Assembly: GCA_032052615.1 (NCBI GenBank)
Contig: DAMBWF010000002.1
Location: forward strand, 434,001 to 498,000
Direction of reading: 5' to 3'
Length of the DNA stretch: 64,000 nucleotides
From: Pseudomonas_T sp032052615
GTDB lineage: Bacteria; Pseudomonadota; Gammaproteobacteria; Pseudomonadales; Pseudomonadaceae
Below the pieces are notes generated by a model. It saw only the letters and a program-made list of their open reading frames with translations. It made no database searches and was not told the DNA's origin. The stretch's first letter is position 1, and each line of letters opens with the position of its first letter. Below are positions 1-8,287 of the stretch, in pieces. The position numbers and the translations under genes were made by a program.

Positions 1-234
1 GAACACCTGTTCAAAAGCGGGGTCGGTGCGCGACCTGGCCTGGAAATCGCCATCAGCGATGTGCATACCGTCTGGCATGAAGGCGCGACCGTGGCCCTGC
101 GCTACAAGGAAACCCACCGGCAGAATCAGCAGGAGACCTCGCGCATTTCCTTGGCGATCCTGCACGCGCATCATCACAGCACCCGCTGGCTGTACCTGCA
201 TGAAACGCCGATCGCCCAGGAAAAGCCGGCTTGA
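1..234 (+). CDS. C-terminal part of an NTF2/SnoaL-like (DUF4440-type) protein, cut by the window start
   Basis: Frame 1 is open from the first base to a TGA at 232-234 and gives 77 residues without a start codon, so the gene begins before the window. The visible part reads as alternating beta-strands (TVWHEGATVALRYKE, RISLAILHA, TRWLYLHET), as in the C-terminal half of the small cone-shaped NTF2/SnoaL/DUF4440 fold. I see no catalytic residue that would point to a substrate. The assignment rests only on strand pattern and length, so a generic 'nuclear transport factor 2 family protein' is as far as it goes. Nothing convincing lies between its stop and the threonine aldolase gene at 473. Confidence 0.5.
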   Translation, partial: EHLFKSGVGARPGLEIAISDVHTVWHEGATVALRYKETHRQNQQETSRISLAILHAHHHSTRWLYLHETPIAQEKPA

Positions 235-472
235 ACCGCCATTAGCCATTGCCGGATGCTCTCGGCATCGATCAAGGAAACCATCAGCGGCGAGCCTGCT
301 GCGAGCGGATCGGTGCGCGCCGGGACGCACTTCAAGTGGCTGATGACTCACGGGGGGCTGTGGCATGGCTCCACGGTGGAAGTGGTCGATGCTGTCCAGG
401 GTCAGCGAATACGCTGGCCTGCGGGGGTGGCCGGAGCTTTTAGCGAAGCGCCGCCCTCGCCTCGACCGCGAT

Positions 473-1516
473 TCAACTCGCCGCCATCGCCTCGCGGATA
501 TCCGCCGCCAGCTCCCGCACCCGGGCTTCCTCGGTATCCCAGGCGCACATGAAGCGTGCCCCGCCGGCACCGATGAAGGTGTAGAAGCGCCAGCCGCGCG
601 CGCGCAGGCGTTCCAAGGCCGGTTCGGACATTTGCAGGAACACGCTGTTGGCTTCCACCGGGAACATCAGGCTGACCCCCGGCACGTCCGCCACCCGCTC
701 CGCCAGCAGACGGGCGCACCGATTGGCATGCTGGGCGTGGCGCAGCCAGGCGCCGTCCTGCAGCAGGCCGACCCAGGGCGCGGAGAGGAAGCGCATCTTC
801 GAGGCCAATTGCCCGGCCTGCTTGCAGCGGTACTCGAAATCCACCGCCAGGTCGTGATCGAAGAACAGGATGGCTTCGCCCACCGCCATGCCGTTCTTGG
901 TGCCGCCGAAGCAGAGCACGTCGACCCCGGCCTTCCAGCTCAGCTCCGCCGGCGTCGCGCCGAGGGAGGCGCAGGCGTTGGAGAAGCGCGCGCCGTCCAT
1001 GTGCACGTGCAGGCCCAGCTCGCGACAGGTCTCGGTGATGGCGCGGATCTCCTCCGGGCGGTAGACGCTGCCCACCTCGGTGGCCTGGGTCAGGGTGACC
1101 ACCCGGGGCTTGGGGTAGTGAATGTCCTGGCGCTTGAGGGCCACCTCGCGGATCGCCGCCGGGGTCAGCTTGCCGTTCTCGGTGCGCGCCAGCAGCAGCT
1201 TGGAGCCGTTGGAGAAGAACTCCGGGGCGCCGCACTCGTCGGTCTCGACGTGGGCGGTCTCCGAGCAGATCACGCTGTGGTAGCTCTGGCACAGGGCCGA
1301 CAGGGCCAGGGAGTTGGCGGCGGTACCGTTGAAGGCGAAGAACACCTCGCAGTCGGTCTCGAACAGCCGGCGAAAGTGATCGGCGGCGCGGGCGGTCCAC
1401 TGGTCGTCGCCATAGGCGCGCTGGTGACCCTGGTTGGCCTCGGCCATGGCGGCCCAGGCTTCGGGGCAGATGCCCGAATAATTGTCGCTGGCGAACTGTT
1501 GCGTCTGATCTGTCAT
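473..1516 (-). CDS. ltaE: Low-specificity L-threonine aldolase
   Basis: A 347-residue PLP enzyme of fold type I that cleaves L-threonine or L-allo-threonine to glycine and acetaldehyde in the cytoplasm. The start is ATG at 1516 with an AAGGA ribosome site about 7 bases upstream. Family marks are visible: SETAHVETDECGAPEF near residue 85-100 with the ring-stacking His at about 89, HMDGARFSNA with the pyridine-binding Asp at about 174, and GGTKNG with the Schiff-base Lys at about 207. Length is normal for the beta-eliminating-lyase family in Pseudomonas. It stands alone, convergent with the upstream NTF2-like gene and divergent from the small secreted protein at 1740. Confidence 0.93.
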   Translation of the reverse strand: MTDQTQQFASDNYSGICPEAWAAMAEANQGHQRAYGDDQWTARAADHFRRLFETDCEVFFAFNGTAANSLALSALCQSYHSVICSETAHVETDECGAPEFFSNGSKLLLARTENGKLTPAAIREVALKRQDIHYPKPRVVTLTQATEVGSVYRPEEIRAITETCRELGLHVHMDGARFSNACASLGATPAELSWKAGVDVLCFGGTKNGMAVGEAILFFDHDLAVDFEYRCKQAGQLASKMRFLSAPWVGLLQDGAWLRHAQHANRCARLLAERVADVPGVSLMFPVEANSVFLQMSEPALERLRARGWRFYTFIGAGGARFMCAWDTEEARVRELAADIREAMAAS

Positions 1517-1739
1517 GACCGATTCCTTGTGACGGGGTCCGGCGCGCCGGGTGAAGTGGCGCCTACTGTATGCCGGATCGCCCGGGCGACGCGAGGCACC
1601 GCCATCGCCTGGCGCCGGCGCGGGGCGCCGCTGGCGGCGCGACGGAGGAACTCCACGGGCCGCCCGCCCTCACACAAATGACGTCCGCCCGGCGGACCGG
1701 CCGGCCAACCAACGCCACGACCCCAAAGGAGCCCGACCC

Positions 1740-2042
1740 ATGCGTCCCCTGTCCCTGCTCGCGCTTTGCGCCCCCCTGCTCGCCGCGCTGCCCGTCCATG
1801 CCGCCGAGTGGCCGTCCGGCGCCCGCGCCTCGTTCGTCAAGGAATGCCTGGCCAGCGCCGAATCGAACGTCCCCCACGACAAACTGCAGAACTACTGCGA
1901 CTGCGCCGCCGACACCATCGGCCGCGACCTGAGCGAGGCGGAGATCCGCGAGGTCGCCACCCTGAAGACCCCGCTGCCGCCGAAGACCCACGAGCGCCTG
2001 CTCGCCGTTTCCAAGCGCTGCCTGAGCCACCTGAACCCCTGA
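1740..2042 (+). CDS. Small secreted protein with four cysteines
   Basis: A 100-residue protein starting at ATG 1740 behind AAAGGAG. Residues 1-21 form a clear signal peptide (charged start, LSLLALCAPLLAAL core, cleavage after HAA). The mature part is mostly helical, with four Cys in ECL, YCDC and KRC contexts that can form two periplasmic disulfides. It resembles small conserved Pseudomonas exported proteins of unknown function. It is convergent with another small secreted protein at 2058. No enzymatic motif is visible and no function is proposed. Confidence 0.75.
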   Translation: MRPLSLLALCAPLLAALPVHAAEWPSGARASFVKECLASAESNVPHDKLQNYCDCAADTIGRDLSEAEIREVATLKTPLPPKTHERLLAVSKRCLSHLNP

Positions 2043-2057
2043 CGTCCGCCGCGAGCC

Positions 2058-2486
2058 TCAGCGCTCGCGGTTGTCGGTGAAGGTCGAGCCCAGCAGGTCG
2101 TCGCAGCGCCCGTCCTCGCAGGCGTGGAAGGTGGTCCCCGACGGACAGCTCAGGGTGCCGATGGCGCTGGCGTAGACCTCCCAGCGGCATTGCTCGCCTC
2201 CTACCCGCAGGGTGCCCTCCCGCTTGCAGGGCGCCCAGAGGTAATCCCGGATCAAGGTTTCCGAGCTCACTTCTTTCGCGCGATTGAAAAAAGTCACGAC
2301 CCTGTCGGCCGTCAGCGGCACGTGCTCGGGCATGCAGGCGGGCGAAGCGCCGACGAAGCGCTCGATCACGACGTGCCCGAGGGGCACCCGCTCTACGGAA
2401 ACAGCGGGATCGGCCAGGGCAGGGCCGACGAGAGGGCTCGCGTAAAGCGCGGGCAGGAGCGCGAGGCGGGCAAGGCGGTGGGGCAT
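2058..2486 (-). CDS. Secreted hypothetical protein, cysteine-rich
   Basis: The start at 2486 is chosen because GAGGAA lies 8 bases upstream; a longer reading from 2516 would add ten arginine-rich residues before the signal peptide. The 142-residue product begins with a signal peptide (LARLALLPALYASPL, cleavage near ALA-DP). The mature protein has paired cysteines (PACMPEH, APCKREG, EQCRWE, LSCPSG, HACEDGRCDD) suggesting disulfides in the periplasm or outside the cell. I recognise no domain. Its stop lies 15 bases from the stop of the preceding convergent gene. Confidence 0.7.
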   Translation of the reverse strand: MPHRLARLALLPALYASPLVGPALADPAVSVERVPLGHVVIERFVGASPACMPEHVPLTADRVVTFFNRAKEVSSETLIRDYLWAPCKREGTLRVGGEQCRWEVYASAIGTLSCPSGTTFHACEDGRCDDLLGSTFTDNRER

Positions 2487-2674
2487 GGGCAACGTTCCTC
2501 GACGGCGCGGGGGCATGCATAGCCTACGCGGAGGCCGCCACGGGGCGAATGACAGAAAGGCGAGGTCCCGGCGCCGAACGCGAATGCGCGGACTATGCTC
2601 GAACGACGGCGCGATTACCCGAACGACCGATGCCGTGGAAGCGATCGTCCTCAGTCCATGACAAGGAGAATGCC

Positions 2675-4069
2675 ATGCCCATTCCAGGTCTCTCCCCGCG
2701 CCGCCTGCTCCTGCTCCTCGCCCTGCTGGTCGCGCCCTTGCTGGTGGCGCCCGAGGCGCTCGCGGTCACCCAGCCGTGTAATGCCGAGCCTGCCTGGATC
2801 AGCCATCCCAACCCGCCGGCGGAGGTGCCGGATGGTGCCAACGCGGAGTTCTGCCAGTTCTATCAGTTCGCCTGGCAGTGGTTCCTGGCCCTGGTGAAGC
2901 CGGCCGGCGACGGCACGTCGCGGGTGTTCCAGGTGCCGGCGAACTACCCGATCCTGCAGGCCACCGGCACCGACTCCTGCGCCGAGGGCGCGCCGGCCGA
3001 GGCGATGTTCGTGCGCTCGGTGAAGCCGGTGGCGATGGACACGCCCTTCGTCCTGCCCGAGCGGACCGGCCAGGCCGGAGGCAACGCGACCCTGTTCGAC
3101 CAGCAGGGTAACGTGGTTTTCTACGAGATCCGCTTCAGCCGCCACTTGTGCAACGTCGGGCAGGTCCAGGCGGCGCCGAACTTCCCGGCGGGCACCACCG
3201 AGATCAAGACTGCCTGGCGCATCATTACGCCGGCCGAGCGGGGCCGCTATTTCTGGATCGAAGCCAACGTGGACGGCGTGCCGGGCAACGAATTGCTGGG
3301 TCTGGTGGGCTTCCACCTGGCCATCGCCACCACGCTGCACCCCGAGTTCGTCTGGGCCAGCTTCGAGCACCGCGACAATGCGCCGGACTGCGGCGCGGCC
3401 ACCACCGCGCCCGCCGAGGGCTGGTCGTTCGCCAGCGCCAATTGCGCGAGCCAGCTACCGAACCAGCCGCCGGCCTGCAAGTTCAATGTCGCCACGCCCA
3501 GCAAGGGCCTGACCGGCACGCCGTCGGAGGTCTGCCGGCTCTACCCTGGCGGCACCGCGACGGGCGACCACAAGGGCGCCGAGAACCTCGCCATCATCGA
3601 TGGGCTCAATGCCCAGTTGCAGGGCTTCCTGACCGGCCTCGGCAGCGACGACCCGATGGCGGTCTGGCAGAACTACCTGAACGTGGGCGCGCTCTGGGAA
3701 AGCGATATCAAGCAGCCTTCCCGGGTCATCAGCAACCAGCGCGGCTCGATCCGTCTGGCCAACACGGTGATGGAAACCACCTTCCAGGGCGCCGACCCCG
3801 GCAAGTCCTTCGTCTCCAATTGCTTCGGTTGCCACACGTACGCCACGCCGGCCAGCAACACCTTGCCGTCCTCGAGGCTGAGCCACATTTTCGACGACAT
3901 CCTGAGCGGCCAATGCCGCGTCCTGGACGTGGACGCCGGCCCCCTGTGGAACGAGGACGACGCCCGGCAGAAATGCGTCCAGACCTGCAAGGACAAGGGC
4001 GGCTGGAACGGCAACTGGACCACCACGGTGCAAGGCAGGGCCTCGGTGTGCGGCTGCTGCGGCGGCTGA
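2675..4069 (+). CDS. Secreted CxxCH protein with C-terminal MVL-type mannan-binding lectin module
   Basis: 464 residues from ATG 2675, which has AAGGAG six bases upstream. A signal peptide covers residues 1-30 (RRLLLLLALLVAPLL, cleavage after ALA). The long middle part has no domain I can name but includes a single covalent-haem-type site, NCFGCHTYA, near residue 385, so a mono-haem or cytochrome-like role is possible. The last 50 residues contain AGPLWNEDDA, then GGWNGNWTTTV and SVCGCC, matching the repeat pattern of the Microcystis MVL mannan-binding lectin family with extra cysteines. This fusion suggests an exported sugar-binding protein. Substrate and redox role are inference. Confidence 0.75.
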   Translation: MPIPGLSPRRLLLLLALLVAPLLVAPEALAVTQPCNAEPAWISHPNPPAEVPDGANAEFCQFYQFAWQWFLALVKPAGDGTSRVFQVPANYPILQATGTDSCAEGAPAEAMFVRSVKPVAMDTPFVLPERTGQAGGNATLFDQQGNVVFYEIRFSRHLCNVGQVQAAPNFPAGTTEIKTAWRIITPAERGRYFWIEANVDGVPGNELLGLVGFHLAIATTLHPEFVWASFEHRDNAPDCGAATTAPAEGWSFASANCASQLPNQPPACKFNVATPSKGLTGTPSEVCRLYPGGTATGDHKGAENLAIIDGLNAQLQGFLTGLGSDDPMAVWQNYLNVGALWESDIKQPSRVISNQRGSIRLANTVMETTFQGADPGKSFVSNCFGCHTYATPASNTLPSSRLSHIFDDILSGQCRVLDVDAGPLWNEDDARQKCVQTCKDKGGWNGNWTTTVQGRASVCGCCGG

Positions 4070-4729
4070 GGCGCTGGACGAAAAAGCAGCGGTGCCGGCC
4101 GGCCCTCGCCCGGCTTGGCCCGTGGCGTTCGTCGCACAGCTTATCCCCAGGACGCTGCACAGCCGCTGTGCATAACGCCGCTCGCTCCGCGCCCGGCGCG
4201 AGTCGCTCGACATCGTCGACTGTTGGCCGCTTTTCACAAGCCATGCACCGTGAGTGCAGGGGTTGCCCACAGATTCATCCACAGCCGGACGTCTTATCGC
4301 GGGAGCCGCGCCGTTCGACCTCGCCGAGGCGGTCCGGTAGGGGGAGAGAGCCCGGCTGGCCTGGCCGAGCGCGTCGCCAACGCTCGAAAAACGCCCAGTC
4401 CGCGCCAAGCCGCGCCCAACGCCGTGGTGGGCGCTTCGCCCACGGCTTGTCCACAGGATGATCCACTGTTTCTGTGGAGCGAGGCGACGGCTTCTGCGCA
4501 TGCTTGGCCAATATTCGACCAGCCCCCGAGGGCGGCGTGTTCCGCGGTTCGCTCCCGGCTGCGGACAGCTTGTCCACAGGCTCATCCACCGAAACGGTGG
4601 ACAACCGTCGCGGCGTGCCCTTGCCAATCGCCCCGTCGTCGCGCTTCTGCTAGAAACATACTGGCGCGCGACGCGGCGCCCCGTATGATGCGCCGCGACC
4701 GCTGACACGCCCCTCCGAGGAGTCGACCC
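4070..4729. other. Non-coding region with a cluster of DnaA-box-like 9-mers and short hairpins
   Basis: No convincing gene lies in these 660 bases before colR. One perfect TTATNCACA match reads on the minus strand at 4167-4175. One-mismatch forms are TTATCCCCA at 4141-4149, TCATCCACA at 4275-4283, and TTGTCCACA at 4447-4455 and 4570-4578, with weaker copies around 4263, 4582 and 4597. Perfect small hairpins overlap them, for example TGCACAG-CCG-CTGTGCA at 4156-4172. The colR promoter must lie at the right-hand end. Whether DnaA binds here is unknown; no dnaA, dnaN or gidA gene is adjacent. Confidence 0.5.
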
Positions 4730-5413
4730 ATGCGCATTCTCGTCGTCGAAGACAATCCCGACATCCTGGCCAACATCCTCGACTACCTGACCCTCAAGGG
4801 GTACGGCGTCGACTGCGCCCAGGACGGCCTGAGCGGTCTGCACCTGGCCGCCACCGCCCACTACGACCTGATCGTCCTCGACATCATGCTGCCGGGCCTG
4901 GACGGTTATCAGTTATGCAAGCGCTTGCGCGAGGACGCCCGCCGCGATACCCCGATCATCATGCTCACCGCCCGGGACGCCCTCAGCGACCGTCTGCAGG
5001 GGCTCAATGCCGGGGCCGACGATTACCTGCTCAAGCCGTTCGCCCTCTCCGAGCTGGTGGCGCGCATCGAGGCGATCCTGCGCCGCAGCCAGGGCGCGCG
5101 GCGTCGCCAGCTCCAGGTGGGCGACCTGGAATACGACCTGGATACCCTGCGCATCAGCCGCGCCGGCCAACCGCTGAAGCTCAACCCGATCGGCCTCAAA
5201 CTGCTGGCCGTGCTGATGCAGAAGAGCCCGGCGGTGGTGCGCCGCGAGGCCCTGGAGGAAGCCTTGTGGGGCGATGATTGTCCGGACAGCGACAGCCTGC
5301 GCAGCCACGTCCACCAGTTGCGACAGGTCATCGACAAGCCCTTCGGGCGCCCGCTGTTGCACACCGTGCATGGCGTGGGCTACCGCCTGGCGGAGCGCGA
5401 AGACGGTGTCTAA
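4730..5413 (+). CDS. colR: ColR, OmpR-family response regulator
   Basis: A 227-residue receiver plus winged-helix regulator. The receiver (1-118) has acidic pair E7/D8, phospho-acceptor D51 in LIVLDIMLPG, T80 and K102. The DNA-binding domain (125-222) carries the OmpR-type SDSLRSHVHQLR recognition helix. The sequence follows Pseudomonas ColR almost word for word (DILANILDYL, QDGLSGLHLAATAHYD, LWGDDCPDSDSLRSHV). ColRS is known to protect the membrane against metal excess and phenol and to support root colonisation. The start at 4730 is preceded by GAGGAG. The next gene, colS, overlaps its 3' end by 8 bases, so the two are co-translated. Confidence 0.95.
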   Translation: MRILVVEDNPDILANILDYLTLKGYGVDCAQDGLSGLHLAATAHYDLIVLDIMLPGLDGYQLCKRLREDARRDTPIIMLTARDALSDRLQGLNAGADDYLLKPFALSELVARIEAILRRSQGARRRQLQVGDLEYDLDTLRISRAGQPLKLNPIGLKLLAVLMQKSPAVVRREALEEALWGDDCPDSDSLRSHVHQLRQVIDKPFGRPLLHTVHGVGYRLAEREDGV

Positions 5414-6683
5414 ACAACCCCTGGTCCGGCGCATCGTCATCGCCTTCGTGCTCATGACCCTGGCGGTCAGCGGCACCTTCTCCCTGGGCATCGTCGCCAT
5501 CGTGCACTTCATCGAAGAGCACCTCGTGTCCCAGGAAATGGCCAGCCAGTTGAACATCGTGCTGGACGAGGATGTCGGCCTCGGCCGTCCGCCGCGCCTC
5601 GACACCACCACCCGCTTCTACTCCTCGGCTCAGCCCGAGTACGCCGTGCCCGCGCCCTTCGACCAGGTGCCCGAGGGCTTTTCCGAGTGGATCGACGGCG
5701 ACCAGGCCTACTACGTCTTCAAGCGCCGCGACGACGGCCACGACTACCTGCTGGTGCAGGACCAGCAGGAATTCGAGGACCGCGAGCAAGCGCTGTTCGA
5801 CGTGGTGCTGGCCGGCTTCGTCTTCAGCCTGCTGGCGGCCTGGGCCCTGGGCTGGCTGGTGGCGCGCCGGGTGATCGCGCCGGTGGTGCGGCTGGCCGGG
5901 CAGGTCCGCCACCGCGACCAGCTACTGCCCCTGGCGCCGGCCCTGGCGCCGGAATACCCCGACGACGAAGTGGGCGCCCTGGCCGCCGCCTTCGACGCCA
6001 CCCTCGGCCAACTGCGTCATTCCCTGGAGCGGGAACGGCTGTTCACCAGCGACGTCAGCCATGAGCTGCGCACCCCGCTGATGATCATCGCCAGCTCCTG
6101 CGAGTTGCTGGCCGAGCCAGGGCGGCTGCCGCCCCGGGAGCGGGACCAGGTCACCCGCATCGCCCGGGCCTGCGAGGAAATGAGCGACCTGGTGCGGACC
6201 TTCCTGGTGCTCGCCCGGCCGGGGCCGGGGGACACCAGCCAGGGCGGCCGCGTGGCGCTGGCCGACGTGGCCGAGGAGCAGGTCCGGCGCTGGGCGCCGG
6301 CGTTCGCCCAGAAGGGGTTGCGCCTGGAGCTGCGGGCGGAGGCGGCGGATGCCGGTGCCGGTGCCTACAACCTGACCTGCCTGCGCACGGTGATCTCCAA
6401 CCTGCTGCGCAACGCCCTGCACTACACCGAGGAGGGCGCCGCCGAGCTGGTGCTCGAACGGGGCGGGCTGCGGGTCGAGGACACCGGCATCGGCATTCCG
6501 CCGGAGCAGCAGGCGCGGATGTTCCTGCCGTTCGTGCGTGGCGAGCAGGCGCGCGGCGAGGGCTTGGGCCTGGGCCTGTCGTTGGTCAAGCGGATCTGCG
6601 CCCACGAAGGCTGGCGGGTCTGGGTGGAAACCCGCGAGCCCCGGGGCAGCGTGTTCGTGGTGCGTTTCGACGCGGGCGCTTGA
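5406..6683 (+). CDS. colS: ColS, membrane sensor histidine kinase
   Basis: The likely start is GTG at 5406, overlapping colR by 8 bases, and gives 425 residues. Transmembrane helices lie at about 8-34 and 132-155, flanking a short periplasmic sensor of about 95 residues. It retains H34/E37, E94 and the E124-x-x-E127 motif, which correspond to the Fe3+/Zn2+-binding acidic residues known in P. putida ColS. The cytoplasmic part has HAMP-like sequence, an H-box SHELRTP with H219, an N-box (NLLRNALHYTEEG) and GLGLGLSLVK. It phosphorylates ColR. All key residues are intact, so the system should be functional. Confidence 0.94.
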   Translation: MSKQPLVRRIVIAFVLMTLAVSGTFSLGIVAIVHFIEEHLVSQEMASQLNIVLDEDVGLGRPPRLDTTTRFYSSAQPEYAVPAPFDQVPEGFSEWIDGDQAYYVFKRRDDGHDYLLVQDQQEFEDREQALFDVVLAGFVFSLLAAWALGWLVARRVIAPVVRLAGQVRHRDQLLPLAPALAPEYPDDEVGALAAAFDATLGQLRHSLERERLFTSDVSHELRTPLMIIASSCELLAEPGRLPPRERDQVTRIARACEEMSDLVRTFLVLARPGPGDTSQGGRVALADVAEEQVRRWAPAFAQKGLRLELRAEAADAGAGAYNLTCLRTVISNLLRNALHYTEEGAAELVLERGGLRVEDTGIGIPPEQQARMFLPFVRGEQARGEGLGLGLSLVKRICAHEGWRVWVETREPRGSVFVVRFDAGA

Positions 6684-6688
6684 CGTTC

Positions 6689-6708
6689 TTTTCACCGGGT
6701 TTTGACCG
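6689..6708 (+). promoter_or_regulatory. Direct repeat TTTT(C/G)ACCG spaced 11 bp, candidate ColR site
   Basis: Between colS and the methyltransferase gene two copies of TTTTSACCG start at 6689 and 6700, exactly one helical turn apart. OmpR-family regulators bind such direct repeats as head-to-tail dimers. The downstream pair of genes corresponds to the orf222/wapQ operon, which is known to be ColRS-dependent in other pseudomonads. The distance to the start codon at 6764 suits an activator site. Binding by ColR is inferred from position and symmetry only. Confidence 0.45.
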
Positions 6709-6763
6709 ACCCTTGATGGTCGCGTCCGTAAGGTGAGCCTATCCGTCCCTTGGAGCAGGCCCC

Positions 6764-7453
6764 ATGACGATCCAGACCCGCATCGAACTGGCGTTTTCCC
6801 GCAAGTACGACTTCGAGCACGCCCAGACCTACCTGCGCAAGCACCGCGAGGGCTGGGCGCGGCGCCTGTCCCACTGGCGCGACCAGCAACTGGCCCGGGC
6901 CGCCCTGCGGCTGGCCGGCGAACCGGCCCTGGTGCTCGACCTGCCCAGCGGCGCCGGGCGCTTCTGGCCGCTGCTGGCCGAGCGGCCCAACCGGCAGATC
7001 ATCGCCGCCGACAACTCGGCCGACATGCTGGCGGTGGCCCGGGCGGCCCAGCCGGCCGACATCGTGGCCCGGGTCCACACCTTCCAGACCTCGGCGTTCG
7101 CCATCGACCTGCCGGACAATTCGGTGGACTCGATCTTCTGCATGCGCCTGCTTCATCACATTAGCGCCCGGCCCCACCGGCTGGCGATGCTGCGGGAATT
7201 CCACCGGGTGACCCGCGACACCGTGATCGTGTCGGCGTGGGTCGATGGCAACTTCAAGGCCTGGCGGCGCCGGCGCCTGGAGCACGAGCGCGACCAGCTC
7301 GGGCGGGAGGGGCAGAACCGCAACCGCTTCATCATCGAGCGCAGCCGGATCGAGGCGGAGTTCGCCGCCGTGGGCTTCCAGATCCTCGGCCACCACGACT
7401 TCCTGCCCGGCTACGCCATGTGGCGGGTCTACACCCTGCGCAAGGTCGGCTGA
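6764..7453 (+). CDS. SAM-dependent methyltransferase downstream of ColRS (orf222-like)
   Basis: 229 residues, a class I Rossmann methyltransferase. Motif I is LVLDLPSGAGRFWPLL at residues 57-71, followed by the acidic end of strand 2 (IIAADNSADML) and a post-motif FCMRLLHHIS. The position right after colS, the length and the close following kinase gene match the orf222/wapQ operon described downstream of colRS in fluorescent pseudomonads, where it is linked to lipopolysaccharide and outer-membrane integrity. The substrate is not known. Its stop is separated by one base from the next start, so the two genes are co-translated. The start has only a modest ribosome site (GGAGCAGG). Confidence 0.85.
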   Translation: MTIQTRIELAFSRKYDFEHAQTYLRKHREGWARRLSHWRDQQLARAALRLAGEPALVLDLPSGAGRFWPLLAERPNRQIIAADNSADMLAVARAAQPADIVARVHTFQTSAFAIDLPDNSVDSIFCMRLLHHISARPHRLAMLREFHRVTRDTVIVSAWVDGNFKAWRRRRLEHERDQLGREGQNRNRFIIERSRIEAEFAAVGFQILGHHDFLPGYAMWRVYTLRKVG

Positions 7454-7454
7454 C

Positions 7455-8165
7455 ATGGGCGCCCCGGCGAAGGTCTGGTCATTTTGGGCGGAGGCCGAGG
7501 AATTCGAGCGCTGGTGGCAGGCCGGACCGCCCTTGGACGCGCCGGCGGGCGGGCGCTCCGAGACAGCCGGAGCGGTTGCCCGCGAGGATCGCCGCCTCTG
7601 TCGCTGGAAGGGCCGCGCGTGCTGGCTGGAGCGTTGCATCGAGCCTTCCCGACCGACGTGGCGGCACCCCTTCGGCTGGCCCGCCGCCCAGCACGAGCGG
7701 CAGGTGACCCGGGCGCTGGAGGCGGCCGGGATCGGCGTCGCGCCCCTGCTGTACAGCGGCGCCCAGCGACAGGGCGACGACTGGCGCAGCGTGACGGTGC
7801 GCGAGGTCCAGCCGGCGTTTCGCGGCCTGGGTACCTGGTTCGAGCGCTGGGACGAGGAGGACACCGCCGCGCCGCTGCGCCGGGAGCTGGCCGTGACCCT
7901 CTGCCGCCTGCACCTGCTCGGCTGGCATCATCCGGCCCTGGCGCCGGCGCTGATCCGCGCCCGGCTGCGCGAGGGCGAGAGCGGCCGCTGGGCCGAGCTG
8001 ACCCTGGGCGGCCTGCGCCACGTGCGCCGCTGCGGCGACCCGGGGCTGGCCTCCCGGCTCGACTTCGAGGCGTTGCGGCGCGACGCCGGGCAATGGCCGG
8101 CGGGAGAGGTCGAGCGGCTGGCGGCGGCCTACCGGGACGCGTTGGAGCAGGCCGACCCCCGGTAA
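7455..8165 (+). CDS. InaA/WapQ-like Kdo-kinase family protein with degenerate catalytic site
   Basis: 236 residues starting at ATG 7455, one base after the methyltransferase stop. The fold is recognisable as the lipopolysaccharide kinase (Kdo/WaaP/InaA) family: N-terminal strands, a WPAAQHERQVTRALEAAGI helix, then LCRLHLLGWHHPAL where active members have LHxxGxxHGDL. The catalytic Asp of the HGD motif is therefore missing (HHPAL), and the later metal-binding Asp (IDLD-type) is replaced by AELTLGG. It may be a pseudokinase or may use an altered site. It lies in the operon equivalent of wapQ, so a role in LPS-core modification or envelope stress is likely by context. Confidence 0.72.
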   Translation: MGAPAKVWSFWAEAEEFERWWQAGPPLDAPAGGRSETAGAVAREDRRLCRWKGRACWLERCIEPSRPTWRHPFGWPAAQHERQVTRALEAAGIGVAPLLYSGAQRQGDDWRSVTVREVQPAFRGLGTWFERWDEEDTAAPLRRELAVTLCRLHLLGWHHPALAPALIRARLREGESGRWAELTLGGLRHVRRCGDPGLASRLDFEALRRDAGQWPAGEVERLAAAYRDALEQADPR

Positions 8166-8287
8166 CGAATCGCAACCGCCACGCGTTGCCGTGCCCTCGC
8201 GGGCGGTGCCACACTGCGCGGCTGGCGCCTGGCGGGCCGCTCCGGCCCGCCACTCCCTCGACCCCTTCAGCGGACGGATCTCGACAC

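Noticed and set aside
365..1681. Long plus-strand open frame opposite the threonine aldolase gene
   Set aside because: It is the antisense shadow of a well-supported gene; such GC-rich antisense frames recur across the window and show no domain.
4141..4605. Chromosomal replication origin
   Set aside because: DnaA-like boxes are present but there is no AT-rich unwinding element and none of the usual neighbours (dnaA, dnaN, rpmH, parAB).
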